Shown here in pieces: positions 38,555-50,800 of a DNA stretch of 64,000 bases. The position numbers and the translations under genes were made by a program. The stretch is taken from positions 883,694-947,693 of the forward strand of contig CAADRB010000051.1 in assembly GCA_900708905.1 (NCBI GenBank). Reading direction: 5' to 3'. How positions within the stretch are numbered: position 1 is the stretch's first letter; each line of letters begins with the position of its first letter. The stretch is from Hymenolepis diminuta (lineage: Eukaryota > Platyhelminthes > Cestoda > Cyclophyllidea > Hymenolepididae). Under the pieces are notes generated by a model that saw nothing but the letters and a program-made list of their open reading frames with translations, was not told where the DNA came from and did no database searches.

Positions 38555-38868
38555 AAGTTACCATCTAATTCGCTCACAGTTAAAGTGATAGGAGAATTGA
38601 GTCCAGTTTTGAGTCAATAAGCAACGAATCCACCAGAATCTCTACTAGCGTTGGCACAACTGTTTCCCTGAAAGACAAGTGAAGATTATTGACTAATATC
38701 AGATGCGTTTGTCAATTGAAATGCTCGGAAGTGGGTAGCTTGAGATCTTCACGGCAAATACAGGTTTGTAGGGAAGAGGTTTGCTACTCAACATACCCGG
38801 GAAAATTAAAATCGTTTAATGGAATTTAGTGATTTTTTAAGTGTTCACGATACAACAATGGATTTCAA
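38555..38868 (-). repeat. Left arm of a ~310-bp inverted duplication
   Basis: Near-perfect reverse complement of 41960-42275. It includes a possible exon boundary (minus strand TTGTCTTTCAG|GGAAACAG), so it may copy part of a real gene. The arms are about 3.1 kb apart with an assembly gap between them. Confidence 0.85.
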
Positions 38869-39436
38869 TTTGCCCTCTGCTCCCCCTAAAATATTGTACA
38901 TCGGTGGCAGTTGCCTCGATGGCTAATCTGTCAGAAAAGCAACTCACACCACATGCGGTAATTCATTCAACGGGTCATATTATTTAAGTATGAGCATTTC
39001 AGATTCATATGAATTGGATTGATTAATTGAAGTTTTGGATGAGCGCAGTGGAGCTTCATGAGTGCCCGATGGAGGTTAGATAGAGCCTTCAATGAGTGCT
39101 CTCATTCTGATTTCGTCTGAAACGACTACGGTCAGTTGAGTTGAGTATTGTTACTTCTTCGAATATATTACTCAAAACGAATAAGTAGCATGAATTTAAA
39201 GCTTTCTCGACGTATGCCAAAAGTGTCCATCGGTCGATGAGTTTCGCCCATGCACATGAATAAATCAAAGTACACAAAGGATAAAACAGAAGGCGCAGCA
39301 TCAAAAAATGGTGTAGAGGCGTCGAAATGAAAGAAGTGTTCCACTGAGTACCCCTGCTTAATATTTTATTTTTGCGTAATCAGACCTTAAGTTAGCATTC
39401 ACATTATTAATCTCCATTACTTAATGGACATTCTCA

Positions 39437-39825
39437 TAAAATTTGTTGGGAATTATAAACACCAATGACACAAATAGAAGTAATAATATGAGTCGAAGTC
39501 GAATATCACCGCGGCAAACAAACTGTCCAAATACAGTCTCCGTTGTACTTGAAAGAACGCAAAATTGATAGAATAACATTGCAATTTCACAGAGAGGCAG
39601 CACGTACTGCAAGTTCACCGGATTTGTGCGCAAACACCATTCATTGTTCTCTAATTCCACCTACGAATGTCACACGTGGTTTGAACACGTATTATTCATG
39701 AATGTGCTCCACAAAGTACTTGCTCACTTTGTATATGTATATATACTGTGCGTGAGTTGCAAGAAAAGTGGTGGACGAATCACACTGACTGAAGACCGTG
39801 GTGATGCCACAACCACTGTGTTGCA
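39437..39825 (+). repeat. Direct repeat X, copy 1 (runs into a gap)
   Basis: About 390 bp match 43012-43400 in the same orientation. The first ~60 bp carry several mismatches; the rest is virtually identical. The match is cut off by the gap at 39826. A minus-strand frame (39421-39660) with two hydrophobic stretches is shared, but its differences are mostly amino-acid-changing, so it is unlikely to be a constrained gene. Confidence 0.85.
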
Positions 39826-40641
39826 NNNNNNNNNNNNNNNNNNNNNNNNNNNNNNNNNNNNNNNNNNNNNNNNNNNNNNNNNNNNNNNNNNNNNNNNNNN
39901 NNNNNNNNNNNNNNNNNNNNNNNNNNNNNNNNNNNNNNNNNNNNNNNNNNNNNNNNNNNNNNNNNNNNNNNNNNNNNNNNNNNNNNNNNNNNNNNNNNNN
40001 NNNNNNNNNNNNNNNNNNNNNNNNNNNNNNNNNNNNNNNNNNNNNNNNNNNNNNNNNNNNNNNNNNNNNNNNNNNNNNNNNNNNNNNNNNNNNNNNNNNN
40101 NNNNNNNNNNNNNNNNNNNNNNNNNNNNNNNNNNNNNNNNNNNNNNNNNNNNNNNNNNNNNNNNNNNNNNNNNNNNNNNNNNNNNNNNNNNNNNNNNNNN
40201 NNNNNNNNNNNNNNNNNNNNNNNNNNNNNNNNNNNNNNNNNNNNNNNNNNNNNNNNNNNNNNNNNNNNNNNNNNNNNNNNNNNNNNNNNNNNNNNNNNNN
40301 NNNNNNNNNNNNNNNNNNNNNNNNNNNNNNNNNNNNNNNNNNNNNNNNNNNNNNNNNNNNNNNNNNNNNNNNNNNNNNNNNNNNNNNNNNNNNNNNNNNN
40401 NNNNNNNNNNNNNNNNNNNNNNNNNNNNNNNNNNNNNNNNNNNNNNNNNNNNNNNNNNNNNNNNNNNNNNNNNNNNNNNNNNNNNNNNNNNNNNNNNNNN
40501 NNNNNNNNNNNNNNNNNNNNNNNNNNNNNNNNNNNNNNNNNNNNNNNNNNNNNNNNNNNNNNNNNNNNNNNNNNNNNNNNNNNNNNNNNNNNNNNNNNNN
40601 NNNNNNNNNNNNNNNNNNNNNNNNNNNNNNNNNNNNNNNNN
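39826..40641. other. Assembly gap (816 N) inside the repeat mosaic
   Basis: The left flank matches 43396-43400 and upstream; the right flank matches 51422-51533. The missing sequence is therefore probably repeat, and might include a copy of block R. Confidence 0.9.
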
Positions 40642-40754
40642 GCATATAAATGGCATATTCATTTTTGTTAGAAAGCCTAATCAGATATTTTCGTTACACC
40701 TGAGGGAAACTCGCATGCTTCACCTCACATGAATGGGACCGCAGATAGTTGGAT
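40642..40754 (-). repeat. 110-bp block shared with the end of the Ty3/gypsy copy
   Basis: Nearly identical to 51422-51533, just downstream of the integrase C terminus of the minus-strand Ty3/gypsy remnant. Similarity stops at GTTGGAT on both sides. Confidence 0.75.
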
Positions 40755-40904
40755 AGGTGGATGTGCGAGGCCACCTGTGGAGAAGCCGTCGCTCCAGTTT
40801 TTGTCTAACCAGATAGCCAATCATTAATCGGCCTTTCAAGCCTATATGAATAATTCGACCTTGGTAATAAAAACACCCGATTTGGAATAAAGTCTCTCAC
40901 TTTT

Positions 40905-41320
40905 TGACTCTTCTCTTTGAGTCCCAGTGACTGGGGAGTTATGAAGGTGGCGACGCAGTCGCCTTCGAACATACAACACCTATTCACAAACATCACCATT
41001 AGACAATCGAAATGCTCTTCAAACAATCAAAATTTGCCCATCCCAATCGACCAGCTTCATCCTCTACCCCAACAACGGCACGACAATTTTGAAAAGCCTC
41101 AAGCAAAACTTGTTGAAACACGGACTCTGAATTGTCTCTTATATCCAATGAGACTCAATCAATGGCGGACATCAAATCACAGCAGGTCTCCTACTTTCAA
41201 CAAGATGCGAGAAATGGTGGCGCCTTGTCAAAATGCAGCCTCAAAACTTTAAAGACATTTCCCGAACGGAGATGCAAAATATTCCTGATTTTAAAACGTT
41301 CAAGTCTTAATGAGAAAGCA
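40905..41320 (+). repeat. Mosaic block P, copy 1
   Basis: Matches 49500-49850 in the same orientation (shared CTCTTTGAG, CAATCGAAATGCTCTTC/GATCAAAATGCTCTTC, GAGACTCAATCAATGGCG). Open frames of 111 and 64 residues here are broken in the other copy. It looks like the remains of a retroelement coding region. Confidence 0.6.
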
Positions 41321-41394
41321 TGGTAGAACTGACTATGAGGGGTTTACCACTTTAATCCTAGCCGAACAGTCAACAAAACTAAGATTGGATAAAG

Positions 41395-41640
41395 GTGTTG
41401 AACTATGATCAAAGAACGGATATCACTTTTCAATGCAAACTTCAAATGCCTGACTGTCTCCAGGAGGGCAGAAGAGAACTCCGAAACCTTCTTAAGTCGC
41501 CGAAACGTAGACTTTGAAAGGGCCGACTTCCAGAGTATTTCCAGTGACGAACGCCAATGTCTTCTCTAAGTGTGTGTAGTCTCCAATATTGGGAAGACGT
41601 TGATGTTCGACACAGCCTTCTCAGTGGAAATGAAAGAGGA
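41395..41640 (+). repeat. Mosaic block Q, copy 1, with a following pyrimidine tract
   Basis: Matches 50370-50575 (AAGAACGGATATC, CTTCCAGAGTATTTCCAGTG, CTAAGTGTGTGTAGTCTCC). Further on, 41805-41875 is strongly pyrimidine-rich, and AAACCCTCCATCCTACAAA at 41892-41910 recurs at 50811-50829. Confidence 0.65.
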
Positions 41641-41959
41641 CCGAGCATCACCCTCTCAGATGTGATTACCGAGTGTCATCGCATCGAGAGTCGCTAGAAT
41701 CGAGAAGGACACAGTCTTCATTCGAGAAGGTCTGCAGACAAATCCACAGTTCAACAATTATTCACTCCGTCGCCATCGATCAAGTTCTAAAACACGACTT
41801 ATTTCTCCTCCATCCTCCTTCCCCCTTTCTCCCTCCTCCATCGGCTATCCTTCACACCTCCATCCCCTTCTTGTGATGGTTTTATGATTAAAACCCTCCA
41901 TCCTACAAACTTGCATTTAACTTGCGAAGTGAGCAAGTACTTTGTGGAGCACATTCATG

Positions 41960-42275
41960 AATAAAAATCGATTGTTGTATCGTGAACACTTAAAAAATCA
42001 CTAAATTCCATTAAACGATTTTAATTTTCCCGGGTATGTTGAGTAGCAAACCTCTTCCCTACAAACCTGTATTTGCCGTGAAGATCTCAAGCTACCCACT
42101 TCCGAGCATTTCAATTGACAAACGCATCTGATATTAGTCAATAATCTTCACTTGTCTTTCAGGGAAACAGTTGTGCCAACGCTAGTAGAGATTCTGGTGG
42201 ATTCGTTGCTTATTGACTCAAAACTGGACTCAATTCTCCTATCACTTTAACTGTGAGCGAATTAGATGGTAACCT
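41960..42275 (+). repeat. Right arm of the ~310-bp inverted duplication
   Basis: Reverse complement of 38555-38868. Immediately left of it, 41928-41960 is the reverse complement of 39697-39731 from repeat X, so this junction fuses two pieces that lie 0.8 kb apart in the left copy. Confidence 0.85.
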
Positions 42276-43011
42276 TTCCTATCAAATTTGATGTCTGGTA
42301 TGTTTAACGCAATTGTCTGTTTTGCATTATTTCAGTCAGTTTGTCTATGCGCTCACCGTTGTATTACTCAGTCTTACAGTGTGCATTTTCTGCGTTCCCC
42401 ACATGGTGTATACGGTTACTCAATTATGAACAAGCAGATCAAGTAGTTCGCGGAGTTCGAATCCGCTTAGAAAATGCCAATTTCGTATCGGCACACTACC
42501 GAATGCCAGAATTTGCATCGGTTGCATTTTACAAATTTTCCTCTTTTTGTGCAAGTTGTCTTCGCTTTCAGTCTGTAAATACACGAATTCTGTGCCCTTG
42601 ATATGTTGGATATAGTGACCCATTGGCAAGGAAGCAGATTAACTGACCCACGGAACTCGGTCATTCTCCGTAGTTTAACCATATTTATCAGCACACGGCT
42701 TTTGAAGATTGATGTATTTCGCCACCTTAGACGACATCGCAAAGTATCTACAAATTTGTCATTTTTCTTTTCGAATGAAATTATAAATGCTGTTAACGTT
42801 TTAAGGCACAAGTCGCCGTCCAACCTTCTGGACTTTTGGGGAATAATAATTTAATTATCTTAATTGTTTTTGATTTAGAGGATGGAAGGAAATAGGGAGG
42901 AGTTAGACCAACCTGCGGACTCTTTAATCATCAAACACAACCTCAATGTGAATTTCAAGCTGTCACCAATTTTGGATCCATCGGTTGACCCCAAAGAAGA
43001 CGGACATATAT

Positions 43012-43400
43012 AAAATTTGTTGGGAATTATGAACACAAATGACACAAATAGAAGTAATGATATGAGTTGAAGTCGAATATCACCGCGGCAAACAAACTGT
43101 CCAAATACAGTCCCCGTTGTACTTGAAAGAACGCAAAATTGATAGAATAACATTGCAATTTCACAGAGAGGCAGCACGTACTGCAAGTTCACCGGATTTG
43201 TGCGCAAACACCATTCATTGTTCTCTAATTCCACCTACGAATGTCACACGTGGTTTGAACACGTATTATTCATGAATGTGCTCCACAAAGTACTTGCTCA
43301 CTTTGTATATGTATATATACTGTGCGTGAGTTGCAAGAAAAGTGGTGGACGAATCACACTGACTGAAGACCGTGGTGATGCCACAACCACTGTGTTGCAC
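43012..43400 (+). repeat. Direct repeat X, copy 2
   Basis: Same-orientation copy of 39437-39825. Here the sequence continues without a gap into block R, showing what may follow the first copy. Confidence 0.85.
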
Positions 43401-43775
43401 CAATCACGCCTGAAAGTCCGATCACGCCACGTCAGNCACGCACTTCCAGACCCCAACGCGGCCACCCGGAGAGGACATCTCCTTTTGAGTAAATGATCGG
43501 TACACTGATATCCCGGAAGATAACGCCCACTGGCGACGTCCTTGGCCAATTGCAACCAAGAACCGAATGGGAGATGCTTGATCTGAGGACATCAGCAGTC
43601 AGGGATTCTGCCACCGGGGCCTTGGTGAGTCGGCTTAATGGCGCTGTAAGCCGAGCACCGCCACTGTGCTTGCCACCTCCTCAGTTCTCATTATGATATA
43701 CACTTTATCACCTCCTTAGTTGTTAGTTTCAAATCCTCAAGGTAGATACAAGTTTGTAGGATGGAGTGTTTTAAT
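43355..43775 (+). repeat. Mosaic block R, copy 1
   Basis: One of three copies (49855-50210 plus; 50800-51128 minus). Shared open stretch begins MIGTLISRKITPT and includes SRLNG and SRAPP. It ends with a CTCCTTAGTTGTTAGTTTC...TGTAGGATGGAG border. A single N is at 43436. It is probably part of a retroelement; the coding potential differs between copies. Confidence 0.65.
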
Positions 43776-45843
43776 GCGTCTCTGGTGTGATTCAATTTAT
43801 TCGTCTTCGTTCCTAGTGTATTAAATCTCCCTTTGTCAATCCTCACGTTATCTACTTCTTTCATCTCCACTGCCTTTCCTTGCACCCAATGTATCCAGCA
43901 CCCAACTACACACCACTCCATCAACCCTTGTCTTCTACCTCATCATGCAGACTGCTTCTAACAAACTCTTCTCTTTGCAACCACCCTCTTTATCCTTTAT
44001 TTCTATTTGTGACTTTTGGTAGATTATAGAAGGCGTAGCCTGAAGAAGAGTTAATTGTAGAAGTCAAATACCTAGAGTCCTCTCCTGAACCAACTTGCTC
44101 GGACTGAGGCCCCGCTGTGGCACTTTCTCCTATGTCTTAATTAACCTACTTCCCTCACTTGGTGCTGTTACTTCAACACACCAATAAGTGCTCATTGACC
44201 CCAATAGATGTGGCAATATAAGCTCCCTGCCGAGTCACTCCCACATATGATTATTAAGTGTGTTTCGTGCAATTTATATTACATAATGAAAATCGGCTCC
44301 TAAATGGGCAGACGTATCCTCTCCGAATTTATGCCCTCCGCTACTTTTAGACCTGAGATACACTCTACTGCTTCGAAGAAACATTACCTAGCTCCCAGAG
44401 CAACTTCTAAAACTCTTTTACTCAAACTCATAAATTGATTATTAATTGAACCATCGGAACAATTAACGGACCTGTTAGCCGTGTTGAAAGCAGGCTGTGC
44501 AACATCAGCGAATGTGGTGGTGTCTGCCGCTTTTTTCTTAATAGAATGAGATCTAAATAAGTTCCTATTAACTTCCTTATAAACCGAAAACTACAGGCAA
44601 AGAGTGAAATAGATCTGCAGCTCAAACAGCGGCTCTTTATTAGGAAGATAAATATGTCTATAGAGAAACAATTACGAGGTGAATGACTGGCTGACTGGAC
44701 TGGGAATATTTCCAGCGATGTTTGTATGGTTGAAGCCGAATGCACAATTGTGATGAACTGTGATACATTGCAAATCGGTTAGGTGAGAATATAATTATGA
44801 GTAATGGCTGAATGTTTTACCTGGACGAAATTAGTTCTTCTTCTCATGTTTTCCTCCCAGTATCATTGAAATAACTACAAAGGCTTATATTGTGTCCATA
44901 GATCATCGAGTCAAATTCGTGCATCATCGATTTAAGTAATTTCACGAATTCGAATTACGCCTCATTCGGGTTAGAGATCAGCCGAATTCTTATTTAATTC
45001 ATATAAAGAATGACCCTTTGCGCATGGACTGCCTTTAATACCTCAATTCTATTCCCTCTTACCATCCCCAACTGGACAATGTAACTAATTCGCATATCCC
45101 GCTGCATATGCATTATATATTCCTAATTAAATTCTTTATTACGCAATAGGTAATTGTAAAAATTGAGAAATTTAAATAGATTTTACTAAAAGCAATCCAT
45201 TTTACATCACATTGATATCTATTTACAGATAATTAGATACTTTAATTAGAAAGAAAAATATATTTCCTATATTTTCGGACAAATAAATACATCTTACTGC
45301 GAGTTCATTTCCAAATGCATCGAATTTTTATTTTTTACTAAATAAAATCTTATTATGCAAACAAATTTTTAGCTATTTCTATTTCACAAAATCTGTCACT
45401 TTCTAAGCGATTATGACATTATCATATTTTCTCATACACTGCATTATGTGATTTTTATTGGAATGAAAATAATTAAACATCGTTTTCCCAATTTACTTAT
45501 TAAATATTCCCTCCTGATAAGTTCCAAATAAGGAAAAACTTCTATTTTCTTCAAATTTTTATTTGCTGTCAATTTCTTTGTCCCATATATTCATTTTATT
45601 TTGATATTGCACTGCATTATTGTATTATTTAATTCAGTTATAATTAATCTCAATTATGAGTACCGAAATATGAATTTCGCTAAAAAATCCTTTCATCCGA
45701 TCATGACTAGGTCCGTCTAGCTTTACAAAGATAGGACACATGACCCGGTTTTAAAATTTTTGAACGTCATGAATCATCGCTGATCGATAAGGATGCGTAG
45801 TTCGTAGAAATGTTGAAAAATTTGACGCATTTTATCACGGGTT
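43776..45843. other. Spacer between the repeat mosaic and the membrane-protein gene
   Basis: 43.8-44.8 kb has short frames only; 44.8-45.8 kb is very AT-rich. No upstream exon of the 45844 gene could be supported. Confidence 0.4.
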
Positions 45844-46753
45844 ATGCCGCCGACTGGTGAAATAGTACTGATTTCTGTGAATTATCGTGATCTAACTTGT
45901 CCCCTTATCATTCAGCCACAATCTAAATCTTCAGATGCACAAACTGTCATTAACCTCGTCATCGCTTGTGCCGCTGGAATAGGGATTATCTTGATTAGAA
46001 AGCTCATTGGGAGATCTCTGCAACAAAGAAATATCGTCCTCATCGAGGTTCAAGAAATACTGAATGAAGGTAAGTGCTTTTGCACATTCAGATCAGTAAA
46101 CGTGATCTCAAGTATTGAAATAATGACTGCATAATCAATCGCTTTATTTCCATTAGATTATGAAGAAGTGGATGTTATTGCGATGCCTACTTCCACTGGG
46201 ACGGAGGTGGCAGTTATTGAACAGGAAAACGAATATAAATTCCGTGTGAAAGTATCCGTTGCATTGACATTCGTCAATACCTCAGAAACTGAAGAAGGTA
46301 AGCTCTCGAGTCCCTGTAATTTAATAATACTGCAGTTGTTATTTCTTTTTGACTTACGCTATGCTAAGATTTCCTATTTTATCGTTTGCGTACGGATTCC
46401 TCCCATCAATTTACCTATTAATCACTCACAAACACCTTTTTAAGCAGAAGTTGTCGGAAAATCACCCCGTATGCCTCGAGCCATAAAGGCAGAAAAGTGC
46501 AGAAGGGTTGTCAGGTGGGAGAACTACCACATCAGTATGGTTTTTTGCCACATTTTAGTCTTTCATGATAAATAGTGAATACTAAATACGTATTTGTTAT
46601 TATAGTCACCAAAGGATTTACGCCGAAAGGATATGGAAAGAAGGAAAGAATCTCTATGTGGACTTACACAGTCCGAACACCAGTGCCGAAAATATTCTGC
46701 GGGATGAGTCAAATTATCAGCAGATGGGCTTCCAAAACGAGGGCAGTTTATAA
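45844..46753 (+). CDS. Unrecognised single-pass membrane protein, 4 exons, 193 residues
   Basis: Exons 45844-46069, 46157-46297, 46448-46514 and 46606-46753 join through GT-AG introns of 87, 150 and 91 nt with phases 1, 1 and 2 respected, ending at TAA 46751-46753. Residues 34-51 (TVINLVIACAAGIGIILI) form one likely transmembrane helix followed by RK. About 30 residues precede it and about 140 follow; the long tail is acidic, then basic (SPRMPRAIKAEKCRRVV), then polar with YxxM/F-like tyrosines near the end. By the positive-inside rule the long tail is cytoplasmic. An upstream in-frame stop lies just before ATG 45844, so this start is possible, but 5' exons (a signal peptide or ectodomain) may be missing. 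No family recognised. Frame conservation across four independent splice junctions argues that it is real. Confidence 0.62.
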
Positions 46754-49490
46754 ATTTATGACGTGAAGATTATATCCCTATCATCAAATTTTCCGCAGGA
46801 ATTTCATTCTGGTGTGCTTTCCCTCCAGCAGTTTTCAGCCTTTCTTGAAGATATCTGATGTGCGCGTTTAATTGTTCAAAAATATAACCATAAAACCACG
46901 TATCTGTGCATTATTTTACAAAAGAGGTCTAATAAGGCGAGAGTTTTATAGCAATTTGGTCATGTAAGTTGGGTTCAGACTTTGATTTTAGAAACCTTAA
47001 GAGTAAGAAGAGTTGTATTCCTTTATATGATAAGTGAACCTAAAGAATGTGATTAAAGTAAAGGTCTATAGATGCCCCAACTTGAAGTCTACCCGATCGC
47101 ATTTATCCCTTTGTATTCTATTTGGATGCAATTATTATTTCCTGTCATTTAATGATTTGTCAAGATAGAGTGAAATAAAATCATTAAAACCTTGTTATTG
47201 GGGAGATCTTTGCCTAAGATATCTTTACAAGCCTCAAATATAACTACTCAGAGCTGAAAATATGCAAATGAACCAATGGGGATTGACCAATGCTTCAATT
47301 GAATCAACTGATTAACAAGCTCTGAATATCACGGGCATGAATTCACCGAGATACCTAAGAGTGAAATCACGAAAGTCAAATCCTCTGGACTTCAAATGTG
47401 GTAAGAACCTTGGTATCCAAATATCACTGTATATGACCTTTTGATTTTCTCATGTTTTGTCCCATGCTAAACCAACTTGCTATTTCTCGTGTCAAGGTAC
47501 TATCCCGTGTTTAAGTCTTCTTTCCCGTTGCCAATGATATCAATAATACACATATTTCTCAAAAATGCACATAGCTTACTACTCTGTCTCATTCATAACT
47601 CTTCACCCCAACTTGGGCATTTCAGGAATGTAAGTTGGGATTGCGTTGATCTTTTTTAAAATTAACAATAAATCGTATATGTCTAGTTTAGATAAAATGG
47701 AAACTAAAATAGCGGATTTGTCTATTCCTCTTCGCGCTACTATTACCCTCAGTAGCTGATTTGGAGACTAACCCTTCTCCTCTAATCTTCATTCCAGATC
47801 ACTGGTGTCCGTATTCGCAAATGCGATAGAGGGCATCAAGGCGCCAAATAGGAGGAAGTTGAAACAACACCGGAACAAGCACCAGATAGAAGAGTGTGCA
47901 TTCCATACCTCCAAAGATGGAGTGTGGGGCTTGAGATTACAATTCTGGTTGAGTTTCCTTCTTGCCTTTCTGCATGTGGGTTGGTTCAGCGTCACCGCTT
48001 GACGGCCCCTGCCCCAATCCACCCTTCGGTCTCTTCAGTAGATTGGCCGGCAAGATGAGGACGAAATGAAACTCCAGTGAGTTGTGAAGGAATTAGAGGC
48101 ATTGCTTCAGAAAGTGAACTTCCTTACTAGGCTCTGGTTGTTTGGCTGTCACTTCCTGCTCGGCGCTGTCAGGCAGCATAGCCATATCTCCGCAATTGAA
48201 GATGAGATGGATCCTACTTAAACTACAACAGTAGGCATTATTAAAGAAATGAGTTGATCACGCACCAGGGTCCAAGTTGGGATGAAAGACAATGATAATG
48301 GCGTCAATGTAAAATATTACTTTTGAACCACCAAATAGATAGCAAAGCAAATTATATATAGATTAGCTATTCATGAGGAATACCAGGTAAATCCAAAGTT
48401 TCTTAACTCAAAGCTTGACCAGAGAAGCGTAGCGGAGAAGAGCTTAAACAAATGACCAATTTCAGTGTCAATTTGCGAATATTTCACCGAAAACGCCTAC
48501 AAATATGCATACAATGCTCCATGCTTATGCGGCTTGATTTAATTTATCTAATGATGCAAACCGGGAAGTCAGTCCATTAGAGATGAGAGTAGATGAGATT
48601 AAGGACCTTACTCAAAAATTACACAAGAGATTGAAATCTCCCACAGATATAATGCAAAAGAAATGGCACGATTCAGATATCAAGTACTTTCAATCTAGAC
48701 AATATGACTCTAGATGGAAGTCTCGAAGTGTATTTCCATTTCAACAATTTTGTGTACTAAACAAGTGAGATGGCATCAAGTCAGGAGGCGAAAAACAATT
48801 TCCAATTATATGATAAGTAGGGATCGCAAATATGCGTCCAGGAAGGATAGCGGTGCAGTAAGGAGGTTATTTTGTCGAATATGCTATCAGGAAATTCAAG
48901 TATATTTAGCATATGAATTAATCACACAGACCCAGTGGCTTTCGAAGTTGATTAGTGTTAAACTCGAAGATTAGAAAATGGATACTACTAAACTACACAT
49001 TTCGAGCACAAAAAATGAAGAAAACAGAGACAAAGTGTGTTCATTACTAATCATAATCACAACATTAAGTGGTGTTTGCTGAGGATAAACAGTGAGTTCG
49101 TCCAACTTGTAAAAAAGATGCACGACAGTTATTCGAGTCATAAATTGTTGTTATTCTGGTGGCGTTTTTGTCCGTAAAAACGCAAATAACATTGGAATAG
49201 CTTTTGCATATATCTATGGATATTTCGTCACTGTTTAGTCAGCAAGAAATACTTGAATTCCGTCTAGTTCCTCGCTCTGGGATCTGGATTAGATATAGGA
49301 GATGGATCATGGTGAGAGAAACTTGACTTCCAATACCCGCATTATTTATCCGATGACCTCACCTCATTGACATATGCTAGTTTGAATGGTGCATTTAGAG
49401 CCTCAGGTCAGAATATTTATATTGCATCAGATCAGAGGAGTTTGAATTTAAATTCGCATATAAATTAAAATGAAATGAAATGAGACAGAA
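46754..49490. other. Spacer with unassigned short frames
   Basis: Frames at 47789-48022 (both strands) lie in a locally more GC-rich stretch, and 48583-48974 holds two overlapping frames (MRVDEIKDLTQKLHKRLKSP... after an ATTAG acceptor). None could be tied to a family or to a splice partner. Confidence 0.35.
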
Positions 49491-49499
49491 GTCTTCCAC

Positions 49500-49850
49500 T
49501 ACTTATTTTTCTCTTTGAGTGCCAGTAACTGAACTGTTATGAAAGTGACGACGAATACAAAACAGCTATCCAGAAATATGACCATAAAACGATCAAAATG
49601 CTCTTCATACAATCAAAATTTGTCCATCCCACCCGAGAGGCTTCATCCTCTCCCCAACACTGACACGAAAATATTGAAAAGGTTAAAGCAAATTTAAAAG
49701 AAACACGGAATATGAATAATATTTTCTATCCCGTGAGACTCAATCAATGGCGAATATGGAATCATAACAAATCTCCTATTTCCACCAAGATGGAGATGAT
49801 AGTGTATTCACAAAGTGGGACTTTAGACCTATGAAGACATTTCCAGGAAA
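49500..49850 (+). repeat. Mosaic block P, copy 2
   Basis: Diverged copy of 40905-41320, with stops in the frames that are open there. Confidence 0.6.
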
Positions 49851-49854
49851 AAAA

Positions 49855-50210
49855 TTGACGGACGAATTACACTGACTGAAGACCATGGTAGTGCCACAAC
49901 CACAGTGTTGCACCAATCATTCCTGAAAGCCTGACCACGCCACGTCAGTCACGCACTTCCAGACAGAATGAGCCCAACCAGTTATGGGCATATCCCACTA
50001 AGTGGATGATCGGTACACTGACATTTCGGAAGATAACGCCCACCGATCACAACCATCGTCAACCGACAACAGGAGCACAGTGGAAGATATCTGATCCGAA
50101 GACATCAGCAGTCAGGAATTCTGCCACCGGGGCCTTCGTGAACCGGCTTAATGGCACTCTAAGCCGAGCACCGCCGGTCGATCCACCATGTTTTCAGTCC
50201 TTATTAAGAA
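49855..50210 (+). repeat. Mosaic block R, copy 2
   Basis: Begins GACGAATTACACTGACTGAAGACC as in copy 1, keeps the MIGTLTFRKITPT frame, and diverges more in the middle. It is the inverted partner of 50800-51128. Confidence 0.65.
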
Positions 50211-50369
50211 ATACGTTTTTAAAGCTCTGTAAACCACTCTCCTCCTCCTCCTCAAAATAATCGAATATACTCTATTTCAAATCCCTCGGTTCATGGCGAA
50301 TCAGTTCAAGAAGGTGTTTCCTCTTTATGTCTTTATTTTATCATTTGGTTCTTATTTTATGGACAAATT

Positions 50370-50800
50370 ATCAAAGTACTTTGATCTAAGAACGGATATC
50401 CCTTTTCAATGCAAAATTCAAATGTCTGACTTTCTTCAGGAGAGCAGAAGAGAACTCGGAAACTTTTTCAAGTCGCCGAAACAGAGACTTTGAAAGAGCT
50501 GACTTCCAGAGTATTTCCAGTGACGAAAGCCAATGTCTTCTCTAAGTGTGTGTAGTCTCCAATATTGGGAAAAATCAATCTAGTGCCCTAAACAGGCACT
50601 AGAGTGAATGGAGCACAGAGTGAGAAAATCGAGGTAGGGATTTTAATAAGTATGGAGGTTGAATAGGGGAATAAATGGTGAAGAGGAAGGAATTTAAGAT
50701 GTGAGGAAGGAGAGGAAGATGTGTGTAAGAATGAGGAGAAGGCAAGGGTGAATTTCTATGCCTTACAGGCTCCTACACTCCCAATGTTTGAGGAATTGTT
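50370..50800 (+). repeat. Mosaic block Q, copy 2, with purine-rich tail
   Basis: 50370-50575 matches block Q at 41395-41640. 50620-50760 is strongly purine-rich (GAGGAAGGAGAGGAAG-like). Confidence 0.6.

Noticed and set aside
39421..39660. Minus-strand frame MELENNEWCLRTNPVNLQYV... with two hydrophobic stretches, present in both repeat X copies
   Set aside because: Differences between the copies are mostly amino-acid-changing, the ends differ, and it overlaps a repeated mosaic; treated as repeat sequence.
39626..40732. Frames of 283-368 residues across the second gap
   Set aside because: Artefact of N; the visible parts are repeat X and the Ty3/gypsy tail block.
42240..42424. Possible spliced small membrane peptide (exit at 42278, entry after 42331, QFVYALTVVLLSLTVCIFCV)
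   Set aside because: About forty residues, starts right after a stop at the edge of the inverted duplication, no homology; could be chance.
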